Shown in pieces: positions 33,163 through 41,170 of a stretch of DNA of 41,966 nucleotides. The notes below the pieces were generated by a model. It was given only the letters and a program-made list of their open reading frames with translations. It had not been told where the DNA came from and made no database searches. The DNA is from Anaerovibrio lipolyticus (GTDB taxonomy: Bacteria > Bacillota > Negativicutes > Selenomonadales > Selenomonadaceae), in NCBI RefSeq assembly GCF_021531495.1, contig NZ_JADYTY010000019.1, forward strand, positions 1 through 41,966, in the 5' to 3' direction. Position 1 is the stretch's first letter. Each line of letters starts with the position of its first letter. Both the position numbers and the translations under genes were made by a program.

Positions 33163-33918
33163 TTGCCTGACATCAAAACTACCCTAGCCAGGGATATTGA
33201 AGCGGAAAATCTCGACATCCGCTTTACCATCACCCTGCCTGACGGCAGCAAGACAAAAATCATCATCAACATCGAGGCCCAGCAGAAAAGCAATCCCGGC
33301 TACAGCCTCCTGAACCGTGGTATCTTTTACGCGGCACGGCTTATCTCAGCCCAGCTTTCCGTGGAGTTTACCAACGACGGCTCCGACAAGGAGCAATACG
33401 ACAACATCAAGAAAGTCTACAGCATCTGGATTTGCATGGACTGCCCGGAGGACAAGAAGGACTCTATAATCAATTATTCCTTTGAACCTCATATCATCTA
33501 TCAGGGCAACGACAAACTAAAGCTATATCCAAACTGTGACCTGATGAACATTACCTTTATCCATCTCAGCGGCAAGCCTGATCAGAGCCACCACAGGCTC
33601 ATTGCCATGCTGGATATCCTGCTCGCCAGGATGGATACAGAGACTAAGAAAAAGAAATTGCAGGAAGAGCACAACCTTCCTATGACTATCAAACTAGAAA
33701 AGGAGATGAACAACATGTGCAACTTAAGTTCAGGCATTCGTGAGGAAGGAATTCGTGAAGGAGAAGTGATAGGCATTCACAAGGGCAGGCTTGAAACCAC
33801 CATCAACAACATACGCAACCTTATGCATACACAAAATTGGTCTGCCGAAAAAGCAATGAGTGCCCTCGGCTTTGATGCCTCCGAATATCCTAAATATCTA
33901 GCCTTGTTACAAAACTAA
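33163..33918 (+). CDS. Rpn-family PD-(D/E)XK nuclease, copy 2, N-terminally shortened
   Basis: A 251-residue open frame that keeps the motif LDIRFTITLPDGSKTKIIINIEAQ (Asp18, Glu38, Gln40) and the C-terminal tail. Relative to copy 1 it lacks exactly 79 residues between ENLDIR and FTITL, removing the conserved N-terminal segment (YDKSVKRVLANTPLLAPI), so nuclease activity is doubtful. The deletion joins two GACATnCGCT repeats in frame. The start is TTG at 33163 with GGGAGG upstream. The tail MCNLSSGIREEG onward has its own internal start (33715). It is followed 9 bases later by the truncated copy 3. Confidence 0.8.
   Translation: MPDIKTTLARDIEAENLDIRFTITLPDGSKTKIIINIEAQQKSNPGYSLLNRGIFYAARLISAQLSVEFTNDGSDKEQYDNIKKVYSIWICMDCPEDKKDSIINYSFEPHIIYQGNDKLKLYPNCDLMNITFIHLSGKPDQSHHRLIAMLDILLARMDTETKKKKLQEEHNLPMTIKLEKEMNNMCNLSSGIREEGIREGEVIGIHKGRLETTINNIRNLMHTQNWSAEKAMSALGFDASEYPKYLALLQN
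33715..33918 (+). CDS. Small C-terminal Rpn protein, copy 2 (internal start)
   Basis: A 67-codon internal ORF in frame with copy 2. AGGAG (33701-33705) lies nine bases before ATG 33715, exactly as in copies 1 and 3. The first dozen residues (MCNLSSGIREEG) are shared, but the last third (SAEKAMSALGFDASEYPKYL) differs from the other copies. Its role as an antitoxin is inferred from the E. coli rpn precedent. Confidence 0.55.
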   Translation: MCNLSSGIREEGIREGEVIGIHKGRLETTINNIRNLMHTQNWSAEKAMSALGFDASEYPKYLALLQN

Positions 33919-33927
33919 CCCAGCATC

Positions 33928-34269
33928 ATGCCAACGAATATCACCTTTATCCATCTCAGCGGCAAGCCTGACCAGAGCCATCACCAGCTTATTTCCATGC
34001 TGGACACATTGCTCGCCAAGATGGATGCTGAAACCAAGAAAAAGAAATTGCAGGAAGAACACAACCTGCCTATGACTATAAAGCTTGAAAAGGAGATGAA
34101 CGACATGTGCAACTTAAGTTCAGGTATTCGCGAAGATGGCAGACTTGAAGGAAAATTGGAAACTATGCGCAACATGATAGTGGATGGATTGACCACCATT
34201 GAGGCACTCAAAGCCACTGGCCGCTACACGGAAGACGAGCTTTCCGTTGTTGCTGCTAGCCTTCACTAA
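33928..34269 (+). pseudogene. Rpn copy 3, 5'-truncated duplicate
   Basis: An open frame of 113 codons whose homology starts at ITFIHLSGKPDQSHH, corresponding to the last part of the nuclease domain; everything before, including the catalytic residues, is missing. There is no ribosome site at the ATG of 33928. It sits 9 bases after copy 2, as a tandem partial duplicate. The useful part is probably the internally started ORF at 34105-34269. Confidence 0.8.
34105..34269 (+). CDS. Small C-terminal Rpn protein, copy 3 (candidate orphan antitoxin)
   Basis: A 54-codon ORF beginning MCNLSSGIREDG and ending VAASLH. AGGAG (34091-34095) lies nine bases before the ATG. It lacks the GLLKGKIEGK-type repeat present in copy 1, so the tails vary in length by short glycine-spaced units. 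With no nuclease in this copy, it would be an antitoxin without its toxin, if that function holds. Confidence 0.6.
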   Translation: MCNLSSGIREDGRLEGKLETMRNMIVDGLTTIEALKATGRYTEDELSVVAASLH

Positions 34270-34285
34270 CCACTTTCCACATATC

Positions 34286-34323
34286 AGCCGATACTAATAC
34301 AAGCCAGTATCGGCTAATTTTTA
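34286..34323 (+). terminator. Rho-independent terminator after rpn copies 2-3
   Basis: AGCCGATACT (34286-34295) pairs perfectly with AGTATCGGCT (34306-34315), followed by AATTTTTA. It lies 17 bases past the stop. Confidence 0.88.
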
Positions 34324-34430
34324 TGCTGTACATTTTTCGCTCAAAATAAACGCAAAAACGAACAATCACTAACGGGACGCCATCTAGTTTTTTCTACTGC
34401 ATTTATACTTATAAAATATTTTCTGTATAT

Positions 34431-35549
34431 TCATTCCAAAAAATATTTCACAAAATCACGCTTAAACAACTCAGTAACATTTTGTCTAAATATTTCGCGC
34501 TCAGATTCAATAAAATGATACTGCCTTTTATCAAAATTACACTGATTAAGTTTAAAAATACACTCCACAAATTTAATAGGATTTCTAGTTATACAGCATC
34601 CTGTCAATCCCTGCCATGGAATATTTTCTATTCCAACAGGTGTTGTTATTATTTCTAAGCCATTAGCTAAAGCAGTTAAAGTTCTATTTTTAGTCCCTGC
34701 CCCCACTAATATTGGTATACAATGAATATGTTTTCCTGGTATACAAACATCATTATAATCTGCAATCCACCTTATATATTCTGTATAACAGTAAGGTACT
34801 TCATTTAATTGTTCACTTATCCATTTATTTTTTTTACCAACCACAATAAAATTTAATATAGATCTTTTATTAACATCCATATTTCTTTTTCTAATCTCCG
34901 CTATAACACATTCTATAAATTGATAGTTATGCAAATATGACAAATCACCTGAAAAAACAAAAATCCTATTGTTATTGCAAGGTCTGTACTTTACATCATT
35001 TTTAATTACATTACTTAGGAGTGGATGATGTAAAAAATAAATGCTATTATAACATTTATTATCATGCCTAATGAAAAAATTCCGCTTCATCCACAATTGA
35101 TCCACACGTCCAACTACAATAAATCGCTTAACACACCTAGCAACACGGTATTCATGTAAACAAGAAATATATCTGTACAATAGTTTCACATATTTAAATA
35201 CCCCTTTATGCATAAATTTATAAATTCGACTATCCCTCAAGCTAGGCGAGTCAGGTCCTAATACCACCATTTTATTCCGAAACTGAGCAGAAATTGCCAT
35301 TGCCAAATTCTCTGGATAAACAACAACTCTGTCGTATTTTTCAAATCCTGATATCCGTTTTAAATATATTCCATACCTGTGCAAAACACGTCTAAACCGA
35401 TTTGTAGTCTCTGGAATAACTAATACATCTACAGCAATATTGTGTTTTTTATACTCATTTATAATTTCCCATATAAGTCCAGATGGTCCCCCACCCAAGT
35501 TCATCTTATCCGGTTCTATAGAAGTAACAACAATAACTTTATTTATCAC
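34431..35549 (-). CDS. GT4-type glycosyltransferase
   Basis: A 372-residue protein with the C-terminal half of a GT-B fold: FVFSGDLSYLHNYQFIE, then PILVGAGTKNRTLTALANGLEIITTPVGIENI, the sugar-nucleotide-binding stretch of GT4-like enzymes. Donor and acceptor are unknown. The start is a GTG at 35549 that overlaps the stop of the preceding gene as GTGA, indicating coupling. Base composition is strongly AT-rich and lysine/isoleucine codons are common, unlike wza or manC-manB. It is the last gene of the EPS run. Confidence 0.75.
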   Translation of the reverse strand: MINKVIVVTSIEPDKMNLGGGPSGLIWEIINEYKKHNIAVDVLVIPETTNRFRRVLHRYGIYLKRISGFEKYDRVVVYPENLAMAISAQFRNKMVVLGPDSPSLRDSRIYKFMHKGVFKYVKLLYRYISCLHEYRVARCVKRFIVVGRVDQLWMKRNFFIRHDNKCYNSIYFLHHPLLSNVIKNDVKYRPCNNNRIFVFSGDLSYLHNYQFIECVIAEIRKRNMDVNKRSILNFIVVGKKNKWISEQLNEVPYCYTEYIRWIADYNDVCIPGKHIHCIPILVGAGTKNRTLTALANGLEIITTPVGIENIPWQGLTGCCITRNPIKFVECIFKLNQCNFDKRQYHFIESEREIFRQNVTELFKRDFVKYFLE

Positions 35550-36508
35550 AATATCAGCCTTCTTATTTTATTTTTAAAGTTATTATATTTTATCTTAAAA
35601 AATTTTCTATAAACAAAAGGACATCTCATGAATTCACACAAAAAATTCTTATCTATTTCCTCATGACAAATAATTTTGTTTGGAACAACCAAAAATGAAT
35701 CCATCCCTTGTTCAACATTAATGCTAAATTCCCTCTTTTGAAAATGTACATACATATAGTCTTTATGAGCAATTTGGTTATTATCATCCAGCCATATACC
35801 TTGTAATTTTCCCTTCTTAAAAGCAAAAACAAGTCCTTTCTTTTCTTTATCTGCAATTGATTTCAAACAGGCTCTGTTGTTTTTTTGACATAAAATAGAA
35901 TTATTGACTTCAAAAGGAAAAGCCAAACAATTTATATCTGCAATCATACCTTGCTCGTTATAAATCATCTCATCATTTTTCTGGAAAAAATCAATAATTC
36001 CTACTTCATCTAATTGACAAGGATATGGTACGCTTAGAGCTTTTCGGGTTTCAGGCAATGCCAAATACTCGGTTACTAGAGATTGCATTTTTATACTATT
36101 TTTATACAGAGACATATGACCTAAAAATAGCACTTTGTTATAGTCAGATAAAATATCACCTTTTAACCATTTTCTGATATCACCAAAAAAGCAATCAAAA
36201 TCACAATGTCCCCAAAAATCATATGTAGCTATGTAATCTTCAAAAACAATGCCATAGAATGGTTTTATATCACATAACTTATATGGAGCAAACAGCTTTG
36301 AACATCCAAGCTTTCTTTGTATCCTTTGATTTAACTCACTAAAATCTAGATATTCTACCTGAACATTATTAGGAAAATTATATTTTGTTTTGTCATCCGT
36401 AAATATTAACCAATTTATACTAGGATTATACTCAATTGATTTTAATACTAAAGAAAAATAATTTGGAAAATGCCCATAATAAGGACATATAAAAAGTATT
36501 TTTTTCAT
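35546..36508 (-). CDS. DUF6625-family putative glycosyltransferase
   Basis: A 320-residue cytosolic protein of a family found in capsule clusters. The N-terminus KKILFICPYYGHFPNYFSLVLKS and the acidic motif WGHCDFDCFFGD (a DxD-like metal site) fit DUF6625. No membrane segment is apparent. The sugar is unknown. It starts 6 bases after the EpsG-like gene and overlaps the next gene by 4 bases, so the set is tightly coupled. AT-rich. Confidence 0.75.
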   Translation of the reverse strand: MKKILFICPYYGHFPNYFSLVLKSIEYNPSINWLIFTDDKTKYNFPNNVQVEYLDFSELNQRIQRKLGCSKLFAPYKLCDIKPFYGIVFEDYIATYDFWGHCDFDCFFGDIRKWLKGDILSDYNKVLFLGHMSLYKNSIKMQSLVTEYLALPETRKALSVPYPCQLDEVGIIDFFQKNDEMIYNEQGMIADINCLAFPFEVNNSILCQKNNRACLKSIADKEKKGLVFAFKKGKLQGIWLDDNNQIAHKDYMYVHFQKREFSINVEQGMDSFLVVPNKIICHEEIDKNFLCEFMRCPFVYRKFFKIKYNNFKNKIRRLIL

Positions 36509-36514
36509 ATAACA

Positions 36515-37600
36515 TCAACTCCATAAAATATTTACATAAGGAATATATGCATCTGGATACATTTGAATAGCATATACATACTTAGTAACCGAATATATTA
36601 CTAAAAAGACAAATAACATTAACCTAATATATACATTTTTATAATATGCTATCAAATTTGGAATCACTACTATTTCATAAATGTAAAATGGGGACGATAT
36701 TCTTGTGGCAAAAGTATTGCTTACATTGATCAATAAAAAATAGATCATATACCCGAACAATATCAAATTTACACTTCCTCGATAATGCGGACAAAAATCT
36801 TTCATTTTAGAAATCATGTATATTTCGATTGGTATAAAGATCAAGCGTCTCAAGTATGTAAAAATAATACCTGAGCCACCTATCTCTTGCGTATATGTAT
36901 CAATTTTTATTAGCAAGCGCTCAGTATCTACGTCTATTAGATTCACCATTGAAGCGAATGATATCAATAAACTATTATCTAAGTAATGTCCAATTGCTAT
37001 AGATAATATCATACCTAGTATCAAATATATTTTGTTAAAATTTATGTAATACAAAGGATATGCCAGTAAAAAAGCAATAACTGAAACCTGCATGCTAGCT
37101 GCAATAATTGTCGTTAAACAAAAAGCAAACGGTCGTCTTTTTATGATGAAATAAAAACCTATCATTGTAATCGCAATAGCTAAACTTTGTCTATTAACAA
37201 AGATATCACCTATATATGTACAAAACCATAATAGTATACTCAGCAAAGGCAGATAAGAAAACTTTTTTATAAACCACCCTTTAATAGGAATAATTACTAT
37301 CGCTAAAAGTAAAAGTAAAGCCGAAAAATCATCCGATATCATTTTTACAGCAAAATTAACTACACCAAAGCCTTTATCAATAGGAATCGGACCATACAAA
37401 AAATCATCTAAATCGTTATTATTAACAAAAAATGGATAATATACATCCCAATCTGGATTTGTCCAACGAATAGCAGAAAAAAATATACAGATTATTAATA
37501 TAGCTATAAAAAGTAGATTTTTAGTCTTACTACCTACATAAAAAAACTCAAAAAATGCAGCGATAATAACCCCACTAAGCAATACTATGTAAAAATCCAC
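36515..37600 (-). CDS. EpsG-like polysaccharide polymerase (membrane)
   Basis: A 361-residue protein with about ten or more hydrophobic helices. The segment FSAIRWTNPDWDVYYPFF matches the conserved R-x-x-x-PDWxxY region of EpsG-type repeat-unit polymerases, followed by DKGFGVVNFAVK and FVNRQSLAIAI. It probably polymerises the EPS repeat unit at the outer face of the inner membrane. The start is GTG at 37600, with GGAGG nine bases upstream. No Wzx flippase is in the window. AT-rich like its neighbours. Confidence 0.8.
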   Translation of the reverse strand: MDFYIVLLSGVIIAAFFEFFYVGSKTKNLLFIAILIICIFFSAIRWTNPDWDVYYPFFVNNNDLDDFLYGPIPIDKGFGVVNFAVKMISDDFSALLLLLAIVIIPIKGWFIKKFSYLPLLSILLWFCTYIGDIFVNRQSLAIAITMIGFYFIIKRRPFAFCLTTIIAASMQVSVIAFLLAYPLYYINFNKIYLILGMILSIAIGHYLDNSLLISFASMVNLIDVDTERLLIKIDTYTQEIGGSGIIFTYLRRLIFIPIEIYMISKMKDFCPHYRGSVNLILFGYMIYFLLINVSNTFATRISSPFYIYEIVVIPNLIAYYKNVYIRLMLFVFLVIYSVTKYVYAIQMYPDAYIPYVNILWS

Positions 37601-37618
37601 TCCAAAAATCCTCCGTTT

Positions 37619-38425
37619 TTAAAAAATATGATTTTTTGCATACAAAAATCTGATTTTTTTTAAAACAACATTTGGTATTAATCCAACTAGGACTGGTTTT
37701 AAAACATACAAAAAACCCTTATATAATAGACCTAAGCTTCTAAATCCTCTATATCTCACATAAGCTTCATCTAGTCTATATCTATACTTTCTACGACCAT
37801 ATGAATATTTATCTTCGCGGAAGTTTAACAACACCTGTTGAATATTGTAACCTTCATAACCAGCAGCGTATAAACGCATCCACAAGTCATAATCTTCTTG
37901 ACGCAAAGTAACGCTTTCGACCCTATATCCATCTAGTCTCTTCAGTACTTCTGTTCTTATCATAATTGAAGGATGAACAAAAGGACTAGAGAACAAAAAA
38001 TCTTCTTTTTTAACTTTTTCAGGCAACATGCGGTATCCCCAAATTCCACCATCATCAATATAATTTATATTACAGCCAACCATAGCATATTGAGGATTTA
38101 ATTCTAAAAAATCATATTCAATTGCAAATCTATCAGGCAATGCAATATCATCAGCATCCATGCGAGCTATATATTTTCCTTTTGCTTTTTTTAAGCATGT
38201 ATTTAATGTAAAAGCCAATCCATTATTTTTATCATTGTGCAATAAAACAATTCTTTTATCTTTTGATGCAAACTCTTGCAAAAACACGTACGTATCATCG
38301 GTTGAACCATCATCGCAAATAATAAACTCAAAATTCGTATAAGTTTGATTTAAAATTGAATTTATGGACAGTTCGACTTGCTCTTTATTAGGAGAATTAT
38401 ATATTCCCATAATCACTGAAATCAT
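37619..38425 (-). CDS. GT2-family glycosyltransferase
   Basis: A 268-residue GT-A enzyme. It has the N-terminal SVIMGIYNSPNKEQVELSINSILNQTY, the nucleotide-site ICDDGSTDDT, the metal motif RMDADDIALPDRF and the later RQEDYDLWMRL. It adds a sugar to the growing EPS unit; the donor is unknown. It ends 18 bases before the polymerase gene. AGAGGA lies before the ATG. AT-rich. Confidence 0.9.
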   Translation of the reverse strand: MISVIMGIYNSPNKEQVELSINSILNQTYTNFEFIICDDGSTDDTYVFLQEFASKDKRIVLLHNDKNNGLAFTLNTCLKKAKGKYIARMDADDIALPDRFAIEYDFLELNPQYAMVGCNINYIDDGGIWGYRMLPEKVKKEDFLFSSPFVHPSIMIRTEVLKRLDGYRVESVTLRQEDYDLWMRLYAAGYEGYNIQQVLLNFREDKYSYGRRKYRYRLDEAYVRYRGFRSLGLLYKGFLYVLKPVLVGLIPNVVLKKIRFLYAKNHIF

Positions 38426-38621
38426 AATATTATTCCTCTTATCCTATGTTTTATAAAAATTAAATCACCAGTAAGGAAATTTACATCGTATAATCAGTAC
38501 ATTTTAAATTTTGGTGAATGTAAACTATTTTGCTGTACTATTTTTACATATTTATTTTTTGTCATGCCGAACTTGGTCAGATTCAAAATGTAATACTTTT
38601 ATTTTTTTATTACTCATCTTG
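38426..38621. other. AT-rich gap between glycosyltransferase genes
   Basis: 196 bases with very low GC. No gene, convincing promoter or terminator was recognised. A possible weak minus-strand promoter (TTTACA, 17 bases, TGTACT) was noted. The gap lies on the foreign-looking side of the composition break. Confidence 0.5.
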
Positions 38622-39722
38622 TTACAAAATCTCCCCAAATTGCACTTGGTAAATACATGCCATTTTATTAAGCATATTATTTATACAAAACATTTTTTGA
38701 TAAACATCTATCCCAATCTGTCCCAACTTATTGCATTTAACAGTATTAACATTTTGCAGAACACTTACTAAATCTCTTTTATCCCCCATATTAAACACCC
38801 AGCCATTCATGCCATCCTGCACCAACTCCGGCAAAGCCCCTCTATTACTAACAATCACAGGCTTACCATACTTCATCGATTCTATGGCAACCAAACCAAA
38901 AGCTTCCCAGCGTGATGGCATAATCACTGCATCACATGCTTCATAGTAAGCTGGTACTTCTTCATGGGATATCCAACCAAGAAAAGTTATATTATCAGTA
39001 TTCTTCTTTTCTATTCCCTTGCCGTCAGATACCACATTATCGCCAATTATCCATAGATGGATATGCTGCAAATCTTTTTCATATTCATGAAAAAGATTTA
39101 GTAGAAAATCTACCCCTTTTGGGGGGTCAAATCTGCCCACAAATAACAAATTAACTTTGTCAGCAGGCATTTTAACTTTTTCCTTTATAACCGGCTTTTC
39201 AGGGGAAATGCCACTGTAAATCATAACCATCTTAGATTCTGGTAGCCCCATCTCCACAGCACTGTTCATCTCGTACTTAGATACATTAATGATTTTATCT
39301 GTTACGCGCGCCAGCATCCTCTCTACAAAAGCATATATTAGTTTTTTCCAGAAAGATGTATCTCTGTTGAATGACCAGCCATGAGCGTTATAGATAATCC
39401 TGACATTTTTTCTGAAAAAGAGATATGGAAAACGCCCCAGCACTCCTGCCCATGTACTATGACAGTAAATAACATCCGGCTGCAGGTCGTTGATATGCTG
39501 ATGAATTATACGCATAGCAGGAATAATGCTGCCAATTGACCGCTTATATCTATAATATTTAATTCTGTCTGCCGGTAACGGCCAGTTATGCTCAGAGTTA
39601 TAATCGCTGAGTATCATATAGTTTGCTATACCGTTTTCACTATCAGCGGAAAATAAAATTTTTGCATAGGTTGCCAGGCCGCCCTGCATATATTCTCCTA
39701 TGTGTAATATTTTCATCTGCAT
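38622..39722 (-). CDS. GT4-family glycosyltransferase
   Basis: A 366-residue GT-B enzyme. The N-terminus ILHIGEYMQGGLATYAK, the linker VNLLFVGRFDPPKGVDFLL and the C-terminal MPSRWEAFGLVAIESMKYGKPVIVSN (the EX7E motif, EAFGLVAIE) are typical of GT4. The donor is unknown. The start may be ATG 39722 or ATG 39716. The final third of the gene (about 38622-38800) is much more AT-rich than the rest, so the gene appears to be a recombination junction. It lies 25 bases after the Wzz-like gene. Confidence 0.9.
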   Translation of the reverse strand: MQMKILHIGEYMQGGLATYAKILFSADSENGIANYMILSDYNSEHNWPLPADRIKYYRYKRSIGSIIPAMRIIHQHINDLQPDVIYCHSTWAGVLGRFPYLFFRKNVRIIYNAHGWSFNRDTSFWKKLIYAFVERMLARVTDKIINVSKYEMNSAVEMGLPESKMVMIYSGISPEKPVIKEKVKMPADKVNLLFVGRFDPPKGVDFLLNLFHEYEKDLQHIHLWIIGDNVVSDGKGIEKKNTDNITFLGWISHEEVPAYYEACDAVIMPSRWEAFGLVAIESMKYGKPVIVSNRGALPELVQDGMNGWVFNMGDKRDLVSVLQNVNTVKCNKLGQIGIDVYQKMFCINNMLNKMACIYQVQFGEIL

Positions 39723-39747
39723 ATCACCATAAATCTCAACTAATTAA

Positions 39748-41100
39748 TTAACATTCCTTCCTATATAACACCAAACTATAACCTAGAGAAACCATACACC
39801 CCAGCACTAAGCCAACCAATGTAATCAGCTTTTTCTTCGGCCCGGATGGCTTATTCTCATCCGGCAGGTTGGCAGGATCCACTACCTGAATATCCATGGA
39901 TTCCATGGTCTGCTGGATTTTGGCCTGCTCGATCTGCTTGGTGAGATTGTTGTAAATCTCCTGCTTGATACCGGCTTCCCTGTCCAGCTTCCGATACTCA
40001 AGAATATCATCTGCCATACCGGCCATATCCTCATCGGCCTTGTTCTGCAAGGCCTGTACCTTTGCTTCCGAGGCAGTTGCCACCGCCAATGCAGTAGCTG
40101 CCTGGTAGCGTGCCATCTGCAATTCTGCCTGATTTTCATTAACAGTGATTGCTTGGGAATTTACTACCTTCTGTACCTCAGCTGACAGCTGGTTGTTCAG
40201 TTCCTCCAGTTCAGCTATGGCACGGACTACGCTAGGATGCTTTTCCTGATAAAGCATGCGCATCTTCACCAGCTCAGTTTCCTTGTCGATGATGGCATTA
40301 TGCAATCTCTGCACGCTGGGCGCATCAGCCATGTTGTACTTCATGGCGTCACTGTTCTGCTCCCCCAGCTGGCTAGCCACGCTGCTGAGCCTTGCCTGCT
40401 GTGCCATCTTGGTGACAGCCAGTTCCCCCAGCGTCTTGTCGTAGGCTGCGGACTTGGCCAGCTGTGCCGAAGTCTGCTCCCCAGGACCGTATAACTTGTG
40501 CTCCTTGCTGTACTCCTCAAGTGCTTTAGCACTTTCATCTGCTTCCTTCTTGGCAGTAGCAATACGCTCATCCAGAAAGGAAACAACCAGTGACTTATTT
40601 TCCTTGTTCAGGTTGGTCATCAGTCCAAGGAAATTGCTTACAACATTTTCAGCAATGTACTTAGCTTCCTCCGGGGTGCGCCCCTTTGCCTCAACGCTTA
40701 TGAGCTGGGTGCCCTTGGTATTGACTATATCAAGATTTTTCTTGGCAAAATTCTCAGCATCAGGCCGCTTTTCCGGCTCAATATCATCAAAGACCTGCTC
40801 AATAATCGGCTCCAGCACCACCCGTGTCTTCATCAGCTCCATATAGGTAGCTGCCTTGCCGCTGGCCATACCGCCACCTGTGATGGCAGCCATCGCAGCA
40901 GCTGCACCGCCAATATCCATACCGCTGCTGGAAGACTGCACCGTTACCTGTGAGGTATACTCCTTCGGCAGCACTAACGAAATTATCAGCGCCACCAGCG
41001 TAAAGGCAGCTACAATGCCCCCAAACAGCTTCTTCCTGTCAAATATTATTGCAGCCAGCTTCTGCAAATCTATTGTCTCGTCCTGTTCTATACGTTCCAT
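39748..41100 (-). CDS. Wzz-like polysaccharide chain-length/co-polymerase protein
   Basis: A 450-residue inner-membrane protein with a first helix near 29-50, a large periplasmic domain with long coiled-coil stretches (about 160-400) and a second helix near the C-terminus (LITLVGLVLGCMVSLGYSLV), the Wzz/Wzc topology. It has no Walker motifs, so any tyrosine kinase partner is encoded elsewhere. It controls chain length and links polymerase to exporter. AGGAG precedes the ATG. It follows the Wza-like gene and is higher in GC than the glycosyltransferase block. Confidence 0.9.
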   Translation of the reverse strand: MERIEQDETIDLQKLAAIIFDRKKLFGGIVAAFTLVALIISLVLPKEYTSQVTVQSSSSGMDIGGAAAAMAAITGGGMASGKAATYMELMKTRVVLEPIIEQVFDDIEPEKRPDAENFAKKNLDIVNTKGTQLISVEAKGRTPEEAKYIAENVVSNFLGLMTNLNKENKSLVVSFLDERIATAKKEADESAKALEEYSKEHKLYGPGEQTSAQLAKSAAYDKTLGELAVTKMAQQARLSSVASQLGEQNSDAMKYNMADAPSVQRLHNAIIDKETELVKMRMLYQEKHPSVVRAIAELEELNNQLSAEVQKVVNSQAITVNENQAELQMARYQAATALAVATASEAKVQALQNKADEDMAGMADDILEYRKLDREAGIKQEIYNNLTKQIEQAKIQQTMESMDIQVVDPANLPDENKPSGPKKKLITLVGLVLGCMVSLGYSLVLYRKEC

Positions 41101-41170
41101 CTCTCGCTCCTATATCCAAAATATCTTCCATCAACATCATCAGCCACTGAGCATTTGTTAAACCATGCGC

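Larger units (their letters stand above)
32995..34269 (+). repeat. Direct-repeat block B (rpn copies 2 and 3)
   Basis: From CAAGCCAGCTCCT (32995-33007) to the stop at 34269, in the same orientation as block A. It contains the leader, promoter, rpn copy 2, and a 5'-truncated copy 3 in tandem. The copy 3 tail is closer to that of copy 1 than to that of copy 2. Confidence 0.85.

Noticed and set aside
38511-38771. Small plus-strand frame of 86 codons in the AT-rich gap
   Set aside because: No ribosome site, overlaps the end of the GT4 gene on the other strand, low complexity.
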